From Acidimicrobiales bacterium (GTDB lineage Bacteria > Actinomycetota > Acidimicrobiia > Acidimicrobiales > GCA-2861595), in assembly GCA_030448025.1 (NCBI GenBank), contig JAUJNQ010000001.1:407894-471893 (forward strand): 64,000 nucleotides of DNA. Reading direction: 5' to 3'. This document shows, in pieces, positions 38,052 to 46,902 of this stretch (the first letter of the stretch is position 1; each line of letters opens with the position of its first letter). A model generated the notes under the pieces. It was not told the origin of the DNA and made no database searches. It saw nothing but the letters and a program-made list of their open reading frames with translations. The position numbers and the translations under genes are program-made.

Positions 38052-38621
38052 TCAGCTCTCCTCACCCAGCCAGCGGGGTGCTCCCTCGAGCAGGCTCTGA
38101 CTCACCTTGAGGCAGCGGTCGAGGGTCTCGCAGAGCAGCGGCTCCTCGGCGGTGAGGATCTTGGCCAAAGACACCTGCTGGCGGGCGATGATGGTGAGGC
38201 TGCGCTGGGGGGCGTCGGTGGCGGCCGGGAACGAGTCGATGGCAGAGACCTCGAGTGGCAGGTCCAGGCCGGCAACGGCGGCGAGGTCGAGGTGGAGCTG
38301 GAGCAGGTCGGGACCCTCGAGCAATGGCGGCAGGGCCCAGTTGAAGGTGATGGGGAAGTCGTAGCCGGGGGGCGGTTCGGCGTCCTCGGGCAGCTCCATC
38401 ACCGCGTCCTCGAACGAGAGCAGGGTCCGGGGGTCGATCTCGAGGGCGAGGTGCAGGTCGAGCGGCCCGCCACACGCCTCCTCGGGGTGGAGGTCGACCT
38501 CCCAGGCCTGGCGAAGGGAATAGCTCTCCACGAAGTGGCGCTCGTCGTGGACGTGGAAGCCGTGATCGGCAGCGTGGCTCTTGAGGTCGGCCACGAAGCC
38601 GGGCACGTCGATAACTGCCAC
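38052..38621 (-). CDS. Conserved hypothetical protein (189 aa)
   Basis: Not a family I can name. It begins MAVIDVPGFVADLKSHAADH, is rich in alternating acidic and hydrophobic residues (DLHPEEACGGPLDLHLALEI, PPPGYDFPITFNWALPP), and ends in helices. It looks like a soluble alpha/beta protein. It is convergent with the permease gene and lies upstream of, and opposite to, tRNA-Val. Confidence 0.7.
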   Translation of the reverse strand: MAVIDVPGFVADLKSHAADHGFHVHDERHFVESYSLRQAWEVDLHPEEACGGPLDLHLALEIDPRTLLSFEDAVMELPEDAEPPPGYDFPITFNWALPPLLEGPDLLQLHLDLAAVAGLDLPLEVSAIDSFPAATDAPQRSLTIIARQQVSLAKILTAEEPLLCETLDRCLKVSQSLLEGAPRWLGEES

Positions 38622-38733
38622 GACCGTGGAGCCTACGGGCCCGGCGCCACCGGAGGCGGCGCGCTCGCGTCCCGAGTGGCCGGACCGGCCGGACCTGCCT
38701 GACCCCTCGTTCTGCGAGTATGGGCCTGTCGAG

Positions 38734-38808
38734 GGGCGCTTAGCTCAGCCTGGTCAGAGCACCTCCCTTACAAGGAGGGAGTCGGGGGTTCGAATCCCTC
38801 AGCGCCCA
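38734..38808 (+). tRNA. tRNA-Val (TAC)
   Basis: Acceptor GGGCGCT/AGCGCCC pairs fully, D stem GCTC/GAGC, anticodon stem CCTCC/GGAGG with loop CTTACAA giving TAC, and T arm GGGGG-TTCGAAT-CCCTC. Discriminator A; CCA not encoded. Confidence 0.96.
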
Positions 38809-39377
38809 CTCTTGTCATTGCACGAACACTTTGTGACGGGCCCGGAATCTGCGCTACCGCCGGTGGCGGGTACGAGCACCGGCTGGCGGTCGTTACCGGG
38901 CGAGAGGTACGTGCGAACTCGGGCGGTCGGTCCAGGCGAGGCCGTAGCTGCCCATGCGCCCTACCGGCACCTCGAGAATAGGACCAGGACCGTCGGTGGC
39001 GCATCTCCTGAGACACACCTGGACTCAGATCGAAGGGCGCTCGCCCGGCGGTCAGGAGAACATCCGTCCCTAGCGGCTCCAGAAGGGCGCAACATCGACC
39101 TGACGCTTCCCGCCTCTGAACTGTGACCGTCTGGCCGAAGGCTTGCGAGGAGGCCTTGCCTTCGCCGGATCCGCGATGACGACGCGCGCTAGCGCAAACT
39201 GGTGGAAGCCGTGGGCTGTCCTCCAATGGCTTACGAGCAGCTGCGAGCTACGGACCCTCAGCACCTCTAGTTGACCTGACTGTCATTGCCGGTCAGCAGA
39301 TGGAGGAGCTGCAGGTACCCTGGCCATCGACTGAAGGATCTGGGCTAGGCGCCCCGGTCTGAGACGAGGGGAAGCCA
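38809..39377. other. Gap without recognisable gene
   Basis: About 570 bp between tRNA-Val and a lipoprotein gene. A 64-codon Arg/Lys/Pro-rich frame on the minus strand (39070-39264) and two frames reading through the tRNA (one contains GFEPPTPSL, an antisense-tRNA artefact) are not convincing. Nothing else is supported. Confidence 0.5.
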
Positions 39378-40067
39378 ATGCTGAATGCAACGAGGCCGCG
39401 CCAACAACTGGAGCGAGCAGCAAGGGGCACGCTGTCCCCAGCTGACCGGCGGGCCTGGAGCGAAGTGGTGTCACTTCGGCGCGGGGCCGGACTGGCTTGC
39501 CTGCTCGTGGCTCTTGCCTTCGCCGGTTGCGGGGGCGGTGAGGACACCTCGGAGACGTCGGAAACGCCATCTGCACCGGCGGAGACATCGGCGCCGAGCT
39601 CGGCGAGCCTGCCCGGACAGGCCAGGGGTCAAACCTTCAGCACCGGGTTGCCGGCCGGCTGGGTGGCGGGCAGCACTTCGAGGGTTCAGGAGTACTTCGT
39701 CCGGGACGGGCGGAAGGACAACGTGGAGATCGGGGTGTCCAGCTCCCCGGTGGCCGGCGGCGAAGAGGGGCTCAAGACCTACGTGCAGGGCCAGGTCGAT
39801 CAGATCAAGGGATTCACCAACCTGAAGACGGTGACCGAACCCAAGCCCCTGGCCTTCACGGTCGGCGGGGCGAAGGCGACCACCTTCGACAGGGTCTTCA
39901 ACGCCCAGAACAAGGCGGGCCAGCGGGTGGAGTTCCATGAGCGACGCGTCATGCTGCTGCATGGTGGACGCCTGTACGACGTGAAGTTCCAGAGCCCCGA
40001 GGCCGGTTTCGAAGCGGCGCGGCCTGATCTCGAAGCCATCCTGCGGTCGTGGAAGTTCAACGCTTGA
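39378..40067 (+). CDS. Putative lipoprotein, PsbP/DcrB-like
   Basis: 229 residues. The lipoprotein signal has hydrophobic core LACLLVALAFAGC, with Cys as the lipidation site near residue 51, so the true start may be GTG about 85 bp downstream of ATG 39378. A Ser/Thr/Glu-rich linker (EDTSETSETPSAPAETS) precedes a compact domain (FSTGLPAGWVAGSTSRVQEY, FEAARPDLEAILRSWKF) of the type seen in PsbP-like and DcrB-like proteins. Function unknown. Confidence 0.75.
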   Translation: MLNATRPRQQLERAARGTLSPADRRAWSEVVSLRRGAGLACLLVALAFAGCGGGEDTSETSETPSAPAETSAPSSASLPGQARGQTFSTGLPAGWVAGSTSRVQEYFVRDGRKDNVEIGVSSSPVAGGEEGLKTYVQGQVDQIKGFTNLKTVTEPKPLAFTVGGAKATTFDRVFNAQNKAGQRVEFHERRVMLLHGGRLYDVKFQSPEAGFEAARPDLEAILRSWKFNA

Positions 40068-40110
40068 CCACCCGAGCGACCAATACCAGGAGATACGACC
40101 ACTGCACGAA

Positions 40111-40690
40111 ACGTACGATCATCTTGACGCTCTTGTTGGCCGGGTAATTGCTTTCCGCGTGCGGCGACGACACCAACTAGGAGACGGTCCTAACCAGCGT
40201 CACTCCCCAAGCGACAACCCCCACCACGGCGTCCGGCGGTTCTGCCATCGCCGATGCGGCCAAGACCCGCGATGACCTCCTGGCCGCGACCGCCACAGCC
40301 ATCAAGGGCAAGGAACATGGAGAAGGAGAACAAGGCGGCGGCAGACGCCGTCCTGGCCGCGTGGAAGGGCCGCGTGCCCGGCGTGGTTGTCAGCGGCTAC
40401 GGGGTGGAGTCGAAGCCGGTACCTCCCCCGAGCGCCTCCTCCACCCTTTTGCTGGGATCAGCGCGGCCAACTCCAAGGACTCGGAGGGCCGGCCAACCCA
40501 TACCAGGTTGTCTTCGTCGTCAAGGACGCGGCCGGCAAGTGCGCCGGGGGCGTGTTGCGGGGCTTTCCCACTCCCACCCAGGAGAAGAGGTTCGACCTCA
40601 CAGGCCCCTGCAGCGTCTCCGCCGTTCCGGCATCAAGCCTGGGGGTGAGCCGGCATCAGGTTGCCCGCGTCGCGCACACGACATGATCGC
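40111..40690 (+). pseudogene. Decayed lipoprotein gene
   Basis: Pieces of one secreted protein can be followed in plus-strand frames. They are a signal peptide TIILTLLLAG-stop-LLSACGDD with a lipobox Cys but two in-frame stops (about 40147 and 40177), then ASGGSAIADAAKTRDDLLAA, then in another frame KAAADAVLAAWKGRVPGVVV, then in a third PYQVVFVVKDAAGKCAGGVL. Stops inside the signal region, not only indels, argue for real decay. Original function unknown. Confidence 0.6.
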
Positions 40691-41055
40691 GCCCGGAAGG
40701 GCGGCCGGTCGCCGCGGTCACCGACGGAGCTGGTCGTCTGAGAGCTTGCCGCCCGCTTTTCGCCTCCACTTGAGGCCAACACGAACGTCCCTCGCCGTCG
40801 TACTCAGCGTCGTGGACGCCTCGACGGCCAAGACGGTTGCCCACCACAGCGGGCGGCACCTATCGCTCGTGCTTGCGGGACCCGTCAGTAGAACATCCAC
40901 CAAATGCCGGCTGAGCGGCACGGTTTGCCGCAGGGCGTGAATGGGGAAGGCCCGTATGTGCACCGCCACCGGAATGCTGCGTACCGCTCGCGTGGCGCTG
41001 GTAACCGCCATTGGCTGGCTCGCAACCCTGGGAGATCCGTAGACCCCGGTTCGGC
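40691..41055. other. Gap without recognisable gene
   Basis: About 365 bp. Overlapping short frames on both strands have no protein-like signature. It lies between the decayed lipoprotein and the PPOX-fold gene. Confidence 0.5.
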
Positions 41056-41477
41056 TCAGCCTTCGGGCCACATCCCGAAGGCGTGCTTCGGGCCGAGGCG
41101 AACGATCAGGCGGCAGTCGGCCACCATGGCTCGGCGGTACTCGTCCCAATCGGGATGCTCTCCCTGAAGGGACCGGTACAGCTCCACCAGCTCGTCGACA
41201 ACCGCGTCGTCAACAGCCTCGGCCACTCCCGTCAGCTCGGCGTCGCCTTCGAGGACGAGGTAGGCCCAGCCGTCCGGTCGACTCACGTACAGCGAGGCGC
41301 GGGGGTCACGACGCAGGTTCGCCGTCTTGGCCCTGCCATCGGTGACGGAGATGCGCACGAGCCCCTCCCGGACCGCGTACATGACGTTCGACACCTGTGG
41401 ACGACCATCGCGCTTGAGCGTGACCAGCGCCCCGAGCTTTTGGTCCGAAGCAAGTCGAAAGCGCGGATCAACTCCAT
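41056..41477 (-). pseudogene. PPOX-class (F420-type) oxidoreductase, frame break near the start
   Basis: The body reads RLASDQKLGALVTLKRDGRP, VSNVMYAVREGLVRISVTDG, RAKTANLRRDPRASLYVSRP, a split-barrel flavin/F420-binding fold of about 130 residues. The ATG at 41477 (MELIRAF) starts in a different frame from the body; one missing base near 41458 would join them. In the uncorrected frame the protein would need an implausible upstream start. Intact domain otherwise. Confidence 0.75.
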
Positions 41478-41767
41478 GAGAGGAAGGAACAGTAGGCCGC
41501 CCGAGCGGATCCTGCGCTGCCGGCGCCAGAGTGATGACCGTAGGCTCCTGACCCGGCTGCGACAGGTGGCACAGCACTTCGAGGGACCTCAGCCGGCCAT
41601 CGCTTCTGCCAAGACCGCCCCGGTAGTCGAACCCCTTGGCGAGGACGCGTACCGGCGGACAAGCCGGTTCACGTGCTCGACTCCTGCCTCCCACGGACCT
41701 CGCCAGGCCTCCATGGGCCCCGCGCGCGACGTCGAGATGCCCTGCGCAGGACCTGTGCTCAGGTTCG

Positions 41768-42181
41768 TCATCCACGCCCGTTGGCCAACACCTGGCTGTG
41801 CTCGATGACGGCGCAGTAACAAGCCTCGTCGCGGGGCAGGCGGTCGGCCTCAGCCTTCAGGGTGATCAACTCCTCACGCAGCTGTGCCATCTCTGCCATG
41901 CGACGGTCCAAATCGGCAACCTGGCGGTCGAGCACGCCCAGGACGTACTCGCAGGGACGCTCCGCTCGCTCACGGAAGGCAAGGATCTCGGAGATCTCCG
42001 AGAGCGAGAGGCCCAGACGCTGAGCGGTCCGGATGAAGCCCAAGCGGTCGACGTCGTCGTTGGTGTACTCGCGGTAGCCCGACGGACGCCGCTGAGGATC
42101 CGGCAGCAGGCCGATGCTCTCGTAGTATCGAACGGTCTTGGGGTTGACCCCCACCACCTCGGCGAGTTCGCCGATGCGCAT
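41768..42181 (-). CDS. MerR-family heavy-metal-responsive regulator
   Basis: 137 residues. N-terminal MerR helix-turn-helix MRIGELAEVVGVNPKTVRYY with the wing GYREYTNDDVDRL, a long dimerisation helix, and cysteines for metal sensing in RPCEYV (near 77) and ACYCAVIEH near the C-terminus. The Cys-x-Cys close to the end resembles the ZntR/CadR/CueR group; the exact metal is not clear. It lies 45 bp downstream of the HMA gene on the same strand and likely shares its transcript. Confidence 0.88.
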   Translation of the reverse strand: MRIGELAEVVGVNPKTVRYYESIGLLPDPQRRPSGYREYTNDDVDRLGFIRTAQRLGLSLSEISEILAFRERAERPCEYVLGVLDRQVADLDRRMAEMAQLREELITLKAEADRLPRDEACYCAVIEHSQVLANGRG

Positions 42182-42226
42182 CTCGTTCTCCTTCGGTTGC
42201 GTCGTGGCCAGTACCTAGCGACCGGC

Positions 42227-42436
42227 TCAGGAAACCGGCTCGAAGCCGACCTCCTCGAGGGTGGCCCGGACCCGCTCCTCTGCGAGCTGGGTGTCGTCGA
42301 AGCTCACCTTCACGTCGTTTCGCTCAGCCGAGGGCACTACCAGGGCCACGCCGGGGAGACGGGACAGCGCCGTGCGGATGGTGTTCTCGCAGCTGGCGCA
42401 GTGGATCTCGCTGACACGGAACGTTCTGGTGATCAT
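42227..42436 (-). CDS. Heavy-metal-associated (HMA) domain metallochaperone
   Basis: 69 residues forming one HMA domain with the metal site HCASCENTI, then LSRLPGV and SFDDTQLAEERVRATLEEVG. It resembles CopZ-type copper chaperones, and the neighbouring P-type ATPase has its own HMA domain. ATG 42436 is preceded by AGGAGGT at ideal distance. Transcribed from the MerR-type promoter upstream. Confidence 0.9.
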   Translation of the reverse strand: MITRTFRVSEIHCASCENTIRTALSRLPGVALVVPSAERNDVKVSFDDTQLAEERVRATLEEVGFEPVS

Positions 42437-42466
42437 GAAGCGCACCTCCTTTGGCGTTCTGTCCGG

Positions 42467-42498
42467 ATGATAGAGCTTCCACCCAAGTGGAAGGTCAA
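42467..42498 (-). promoter_or_regulatory. MerR-type promoter/operator for the HMA-merR operon
   Basis: On the minus strand a -35 TTGACC (42493-42498) and -10 TATCAT (42467-42472) are separated by 20 bp, the over-long spacer typical of MerR-activated promoters. The spacer holds a perfect 7-bp dyad CTTCCAC-TTGG-GTGGAAG (42476-42493). The start point would fall about 25 bp before the HMA gene. Confidence 0.88.
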
Positions 42499-42666
42499 CT
42501 GTCGGTTGGCTGTGCTCAGCCTCGGTGTGAGTCGCGACCTGCTCCACGGCACCGCGAAGCGGTGTTCGCTTGTGCAACGGAGAGCCGCTCGGAGGGGTAC
42601 TTGCGCTTCCAGCGGCGGGAAGCTGTTACATCGAGTTCGCGCACCAGGAGGCAAGGAGAGACCCGC

Positions 42667-45144
42667 ATGAGCTACGCACCCGCACCGCCCGACGGCCAGC
42701 CGGGCGCGCCGGCCTGGCTCGACGAGAAGATCGGCCCCGACGGGCTAGCTCGATTCCGGGCCCGCATCGGCGGCCTGCACTGCTCGCTGTGCACGGGCAC
42801 CCTGGAGAAGGCCCTCGGCAGACAACCAGGGGTGGCCAACGTGGCCGTCAGCCTCACCCACGAGCAGGCGCTGGTCGAGTACGACCCCGCCCAGCTGCGC
42901 CCCCAGGATCTGGTCGACACCCTGAAGGACATCGGCTACAGCGCCCGGGATCCGGCCAAGGTCCGCCCCTACGAGGAGGAGGAGGCCGAGTTGGTCCACG
43001 AGGGCCGACGCCTGCTGTGGGGGATCGCCTTCAGCCTGGAGACAATCTCCGTGCTCATGTCGGTTGCCGGCCTCTGGTACATATGCGCAGCGGTCGGGCT
43101 CAGCTTCCTGGCCATCGCCTATCTGCTTCTGCGCCCCAGGGGCCTGGCCACGGCGGTGGCCGGCACATCTGCTCTGGCCGCCCTGACGGCGGGCACGCTG
43201 GCCCTCGAGATCAGTGGGGCCATCGACCCGGCCGTGCCCTGGATCGTCGCTGTCTTTGCCGTGTGCATGGTGTTCGGCCTCTCTCGCCACATCCTCGTCA
43301 TGTCGCTCCAGTCCATCCGCCGCGGCATCCTCAACCAACACGTCATGCTCGAAGCCGCCGCCTTCGCCGGCCTCGTCGGGGGGACGATCGGTCTGGTCTT
43401 CAGTCCCGACGACTACCCGACCGGGCCGTTCTTCGGTGTCTCGGTGCTGGTGACGACCTACCACCTGTTCTCGGAGTGGCTGTCGCTGCTGGTCAAGACC
43501 CGCAGCTCCCAGGCCATCAAGCGCCTCCTGGACCTCCAGCCCGACGTGGCCAGCGTCGTGCGCGACGGCACCGAGCGCGAGGTGCCCATCAGCGAGGTGG
43601 TGGTGGGTGAGCTGGTCCGGATTCGCCCCGGTGAGGGAGTGCCGGTAGACGGGGAGGTTGTCGACGGCCATTCGGCGGTTGACCAGTCCTTCGTGACCGG
43701 CGAGCCGCTGCCCGTGGAGCGCTCGGCGGGGGACGCGGTCACGGGGGGCTCGATCAACGGCAGCGGGACGTTGCTGGTGGCGGTGTCGGCCGTGGGCGAG
43801 GAGAGCTTCTTGGCCCAGGTCGTGCGCCACGTCGAGGACGCCCGGGCCCTCAAGCCGGGAATCCTGCACCTCGTCGACCGCATCCTGCGCATCTACGCCC
43901 CCACGGTGTTGTTGCTCTCTGCTGGCTCCTTCCTGGGCTGGGTCATCGGGTCCTGGGCCATCGGCGGCCAGGTCGACATCGAGCGGGCCGCCTTCGCCGC
44001 CCTCAGTGTCCTGGTCATGGGCTACCCGTGCGCGGTGGGCATCGCCGCCCCTCTCTCCATCGTCCGGGGGGCGGGGGAGGCGGCCGACGACGGCATCATC
44101 ATGCGCACCGGGGAGGCTTTCCAGGCCTTCCGCCTCGTGCGCACGATCGTGTTGGACAAGACCGGTACCCTCACCGAGGGCCGGCCCACGGTGAGAGAGA
44201 TCGAGGCCGTGGCCAACTCCGACGAGCTCCTGGCCTTGGTGGCGGCGGCCGAGTCGTCGTCCGAGCACCCGCTGGCCCAGGCAGTGCTCACCGCTGCCGT
44301 CGAGCGGGGCCTCGACGTCCCCGCCGTCGAGGACTTCGACTCCCTCGCCGGCCGGGGCGTGCTTGCCGTCATTGGCGGCCAGCGGCTCCTGGTGGGCCGG
44401 CCCAGCTTCCTCGAGGGCGAGGGAGTCGATCTCTCGGCCAAGGCGGCTCACATCGCGGAGCTGGAGGAAGCGGGTCGGACCGTCATCGCCGCCAGCCGCG
44501 ACAGCGACCTGCTGGGCGCCTTGGCCTTCGACGACCGGCTGCGCCCCGACGCCGCCGAGGCGGTGGCAGAGATGCGCAGGGCCGGGATCCGCCCCGTGCT
44601 TGTCACCGGCGACAACCGTTCAGCCGCCGAGCGGGTTGGGAGCGAGCTCGAGATCGAGGAGGTCCACGCCGGCGTGCTACCCAACGAGAAGGCGGAGGTC
44701 GTGCGCGGTCTCCAGCGCGCGGGCCGGGTGGCCATGGTGGGGGACGGGATAAACGACGCTCCCTCGCTCATGCAGGCCGACGTGGGGGTGGCCATGGGAG
44801 CCGGCACCGACATCGCCATCGAGTCGGCCGACATCGTCATCGTTGGCAACCGCCTGGGGTCCATCCTCACCGCCAGGGAGATCAGCCGCTACGCCTACCG
44901 CAAGACCAAGCAGAACGTGACGCTGGCCTTCCTCTTCAACGGCATCGGCATTCCCGTCGCCACCACCGGCCTGGTCTACCCAGTGTGGGCCATGGTGGCC
45001 ATGGCCCTCAGTGTGACGACCATCTTCGTGAACTCGCTGTGGGGCCGGCCGTCGCTGTTCTTCGAGGCCATCATGAGCGTGGGGCGGGCCGTGCCTGCTC
45101 CGTCACCCGAGATCCGGCCGGCCGAGGCGAAGGGCGTCGGTTGA
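42667..45144 (+). CDS. P1B-type heavy-metal-translocating ATPase with YPC motif
   Basis: 825 residues. An N-terminal HMA domain carries GGLHCSLCTGTLEKAL. About eight membrane helices follow, with actuator SFVTGEPLPVERSAG, phosphorylation site DKTGTLTEG, the HP motif SSSEHPLAQAV and hinge GDGINDAPSLMQADVG. The membrane transport motif, normally CPC in Cu and Zn/Cd pumps, reads MGYPCAVGIAAPL, so the first Cys is Tyr and selectivity is uncertain. ATG 42667 follows AAGGAGAG. It is divergent from the HMA-merR operon and presumably co-regulated. Confidence 0.9.
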   Translation: MSYAPAPPDGQPGAPAWLDEKIGPDGLARFRARIGGLHCSLCTGTLEKALGRQPGVANVAVSLTHEQALVEYDPAQLRPQDLVDTLKDIGYSARDPAKVRPYEEEEAELVHEGRRLLWGIAFSLETISVLMSVAGLWYICAAVGLSFLAIAYLLLRPRGLATAVAGTSALAALTAGTLALEISGAIDPAVPWIVAVFAVCMVFGLSRHILVMSLQSIRRGILNQHVMLEAAAFAGLVGGTIGLVFSPDDYPTGPFFGVSVLVTTYHLFSEWLSLLVKTRSSQAIKRLLDLQPDVASVVRDGTEREVPISEVVVGELVRIRPGEGVPVDGEVVDGHSAVDQSFVTGEPLPVERSAGDAVTGGSINGSGTLLVAVSAVGEESFLAQVVRHVEDARALKPGILHLVDRILRIYAPTVLLLSAGSFLGWVIGSWAIGGQVDIERAAFAALSVLVMGYPCAVGIAAPLSIVRGAGEAADDGIIMRTGEAFQAFRLVRTIVLDKTGTLTEGRPTVREIEAVANSDELLALVAAAESSSEHPLAQAVLTAAVERGLDVPAVEDFDSLAGRGVLAVIGGQRLLVGRPSFLEGEGVDLSAKAAHIAELEEAGRTVIAASRDSDLLGALAFDDRLRPDAAEAVAEMRRAGIRPVLVTGDNRSAAERVGSELEIEEVHAGVLPNEKAEVVRGLQRAGRVAMVGDGINDAPSLMQADVGVAMGAGTDIAIESADIVIVGNRLGSILTAREISRYAYRKTKQNVTLAFLFNGIGIPVATTGLVYPVWAMVAMALSVTTIFVNSLWGRPSLFFEAIMSVGRAVPAPSPEIRPAEAKGVG

Positions 45145-45219
45145 ACCTTCCCAGATGCCCCGGGCGAGGGAGTTCCGAAGGGGATCCGCTTTGACCTTCC
45201 ATCTGACAATACGGAGTCC

Positions 45220-45248
45220 TTGACCTGCCTCTCGGGGGGAAGTCTTAT
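45220..45248 (+). promoter_or_regulatory. Candidate promoter of the 142-aa lipoprotein gene
   Basis: TTGACC at 45220-45225 and TCTTAT at 45243-45248 are separated by 17 bp, matching a housekeeping sigma promoter and placing the start about 55 bp before the ATG at 45310. A second TTGACC at 45191 has no matching -10. Confidence 0.5.
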
Positions 45249-45309
45249 CGTGAGTGCATCAGGCGACGGCGGTAACCGGTCACGAGCACAGCAGAAGGCG
45301 GGGGGCGAA

Positions 45310-45738
45310 ATGCAGAAGGCATCACGTGCGGTGGGTTCGGTTAGCCGGCGGGCAAAGGGATGTCTGGCCGTGACCGCGCTCCTGCTGTTCCTCACGGCGA
45401 CCCTCGCATCGTGCGGGGACGACGACTCAACGCTGGAGACGAGTGAGACCACCGCTGCAACGGCGAAAAAGGTCATGGCCTCCCAAGCTTGTGCCGACTC
45501 CTTCCGACACGGGCACAACCAGGAGAAGGGCGGAGAGCCGACGCCGAAGGCGTTCCTTCCTTCGATTCAAGCGTGCCAGAGCGTCGAGGAATGGACAGCC
45601 GCTGCAAGGGCGTTTGGCGTCAACCTTCAAGGCCAGGAGCCTCGATTCTTGGACAACACCTGCTTCGCAGTCAGTCCCGAGGTGCAGGAGCTCAGGATCT
45701 GCAAGGAGGCCAGGGCCCAGGTCAAGCCACCGGGATGA
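45310..45738 (+). CDS. Putative lipoprotein (142 aa)
   Basis: The signal peptide has hydrophobic core VTALLLFLTATLASC, with Cys as lipidation site near residue 36, followed by an Asp/Ser/Thr linker (GDDDSTLETSETTAA). A cysteine-containing mature part follows: QACADSF, IQACQSVEEW, DNTCFAV, RICKEA, suggesting disulfides. ATG 45310 is chosen after GGGGGGCG; the frame opens at 45220. Function unknown. The linker resembles that of the 39378 lipoprotein. Confidence 0.7.
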   Translation: MQKASRAVGSVSRRAKGCLAVTALLLFLTATLASCGDDDSTLETSETTAATAKKVMASQACADSFRHGHNQEKGGEPTPKAFLPSIQACQSVEEWTAAARAFGVNLQGQEPRFLDNTCFAVSPEVQELRICKEARAQVKPPG

Positions 45739-45820
45739 TCCACTCTTCGACCGCTGACCCCTCAGGGCACGACAACGTGGCTGAGCGACGCAGCATGCCG
45801 GTCGGGTAGAGGCATATCAC

Positions 45821-46801
45821 GTGCTCCGAAGGCCTGGAACTGACAGCTGTAGTCACCAGCACCAACGAATTCGCCGACGTGGGCCGGCTAAACGGGCACG
45901 AACGAGAGGGCCGGCGCTGGCGAGTTCGGTGGCGGTCCTTCTCGTCGCCCTGGCTGCCTGTGGAGGCTCCTCGGCCCAGCGGCAACGACCTCCGGCGGTC
46001 CAGAACAAGCAGCTGAACGTCGACGGCCTGAACAGAAGCTACCGCTTGTTCGCCCCCTTGACCCTCGAGCGGGACCAGCCCACGCCACTGCTGCTGGTGC
46101 TCCATGGCGTCGGCGACTCGGGCGAGGGCATGGTCGGGGCGACGCAACTGGACGGGGTGGCGAGCAGGGAGGACTTCATCGTGGCCTATCCCGACGGGAT
46201 CAACCAGACGTGGAATGGGGGCTATTGTTGCCTCGGTCGGGCCAAGACCGGCCCAGATGACGTCGCCTTCTTGGCCCGGGTGATCAATGACGTCCAGGCC
46301 GAGCACAATGTGGATCCCGCCCGGGTCTTCGTGGTCGGCGTCTCGGCCGGCGCCATCATGGCCTACCGGCTCGGTTGCGAGCTCGCCGGGCGGATCAACG
46401 GGGTTGCCTCGGTGGCCGGAGCCATGGTCCTCGATGCGTGCCAACCCACGAAGGCGGTGTCTGTCATCGAGATCCATGGCACCGCCGACCGCCTCGTTCC
46501 TTCCGCTGGCGGGAGAACCGCCGGCGGAGCCACACAGCCCTCTCCGCCCACGAGTGCGGTCGTTGGGCGCTGGGCCGAGCTGAACCGTTGTCCCTCGCCT
46601 CCTGCCAACGGGACCGAGGGGCTAGTCACCACCTTGACCTGGACCGGCTGCTCGGGGGGTACGGCTGTGAAGCTGATAACCGTCGAGGGTGGGGGCCACA
46701 CCTGGTTCGGCCCCGGCTTCGGAGCAGTCGACGGTGCAATAGACGCTACGGGCGCCATCGTGGAGTTCTTCGGCCTTCGGCCTAAGCCCAGGCAACCCTG
46801 A
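45821..46801 (+). CDS. LpqC-like secreted esterase (PHB depolymerase family)
   Basis: 326 residues. A basic N-terminus and SSVAVLLVALAACGG lipobox mark a lipoprotein. The alpha/beta-hydrolase domain has PLLLVLHGVGDSGEGM (oxyanion region), nucleophile FVVGVSAGAIMAYRLG (G-x-S-x-G), acid in IEIHGTADRLVP and His in EGGGHTWFGPG. The CE1/LpqC branch includes polyhydroxybutyrate depolymerase-like and feruloyl esterases acting outside the cell. GTG 45821 is the most upstream start; a shorter start is possible. Confidence 0.85.
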   Translation: MLRRPGTDSCSHQHQRIRRRGPAKRARTRGPALASSVAVLLVALAACGGSSAQRQRPPAVQNKQLNVDGLNRSYRLFAPLTLERDQPTPLLLVLHGVGDSGEGMVGATQLDGVASREDFIVAYPDGINQTWNGGYCCLGRAKTGPDDVAFLARVINDVQAEHNVDPARVFVVGVSAGAIMAYRLGCELAGRINGVASVAGAMVLDACQPTKAVSVIEIHGTADRLVPSAGGRTAGGATQPSPPTSAVVGRWAELNRCPSPPANGTEGLVTTLTWTGCSGGTAVKLITVEGGGHTWFGPGFGAVDGAIDATGAIVEFFGLRPKPRQP

Positions 46802-46877
46802 CCTCTGCCAGTGGGCCGACCAGCGGGTCGATGCCAGTCGGATGGGAATGACGGCGTCGATGCGCAAGACGGCAACC

Positions 46878-46902
46878 CGCTGGCAGTCAGCGACCTTTTT
46901 TT
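46878..46902 (+). terminator. Candidate intrinsic terminator after the esterase gene
   Basis: Hairpin CGCTG-GCAGT-CAGCG followed after three bases by seven Ts. It lies 77 bp after the esterase stop; the T run overlaps the convergent sigma-factor stop. The stem is short (5 bp), so it is weak. Confidence 0.5.

Noticed and set aside
38768-39226. Minus-strand frame with GFEPPTPSL end
   Set aside because: Antisense reading of tRNA-Val; same artefact type.
39070-39264. 64-codon basic, proline-rich minus-strand frame
   Set aside because: Composition vaguely resembles basic tails of RNA-binding proteins but there is no domain and no start context.
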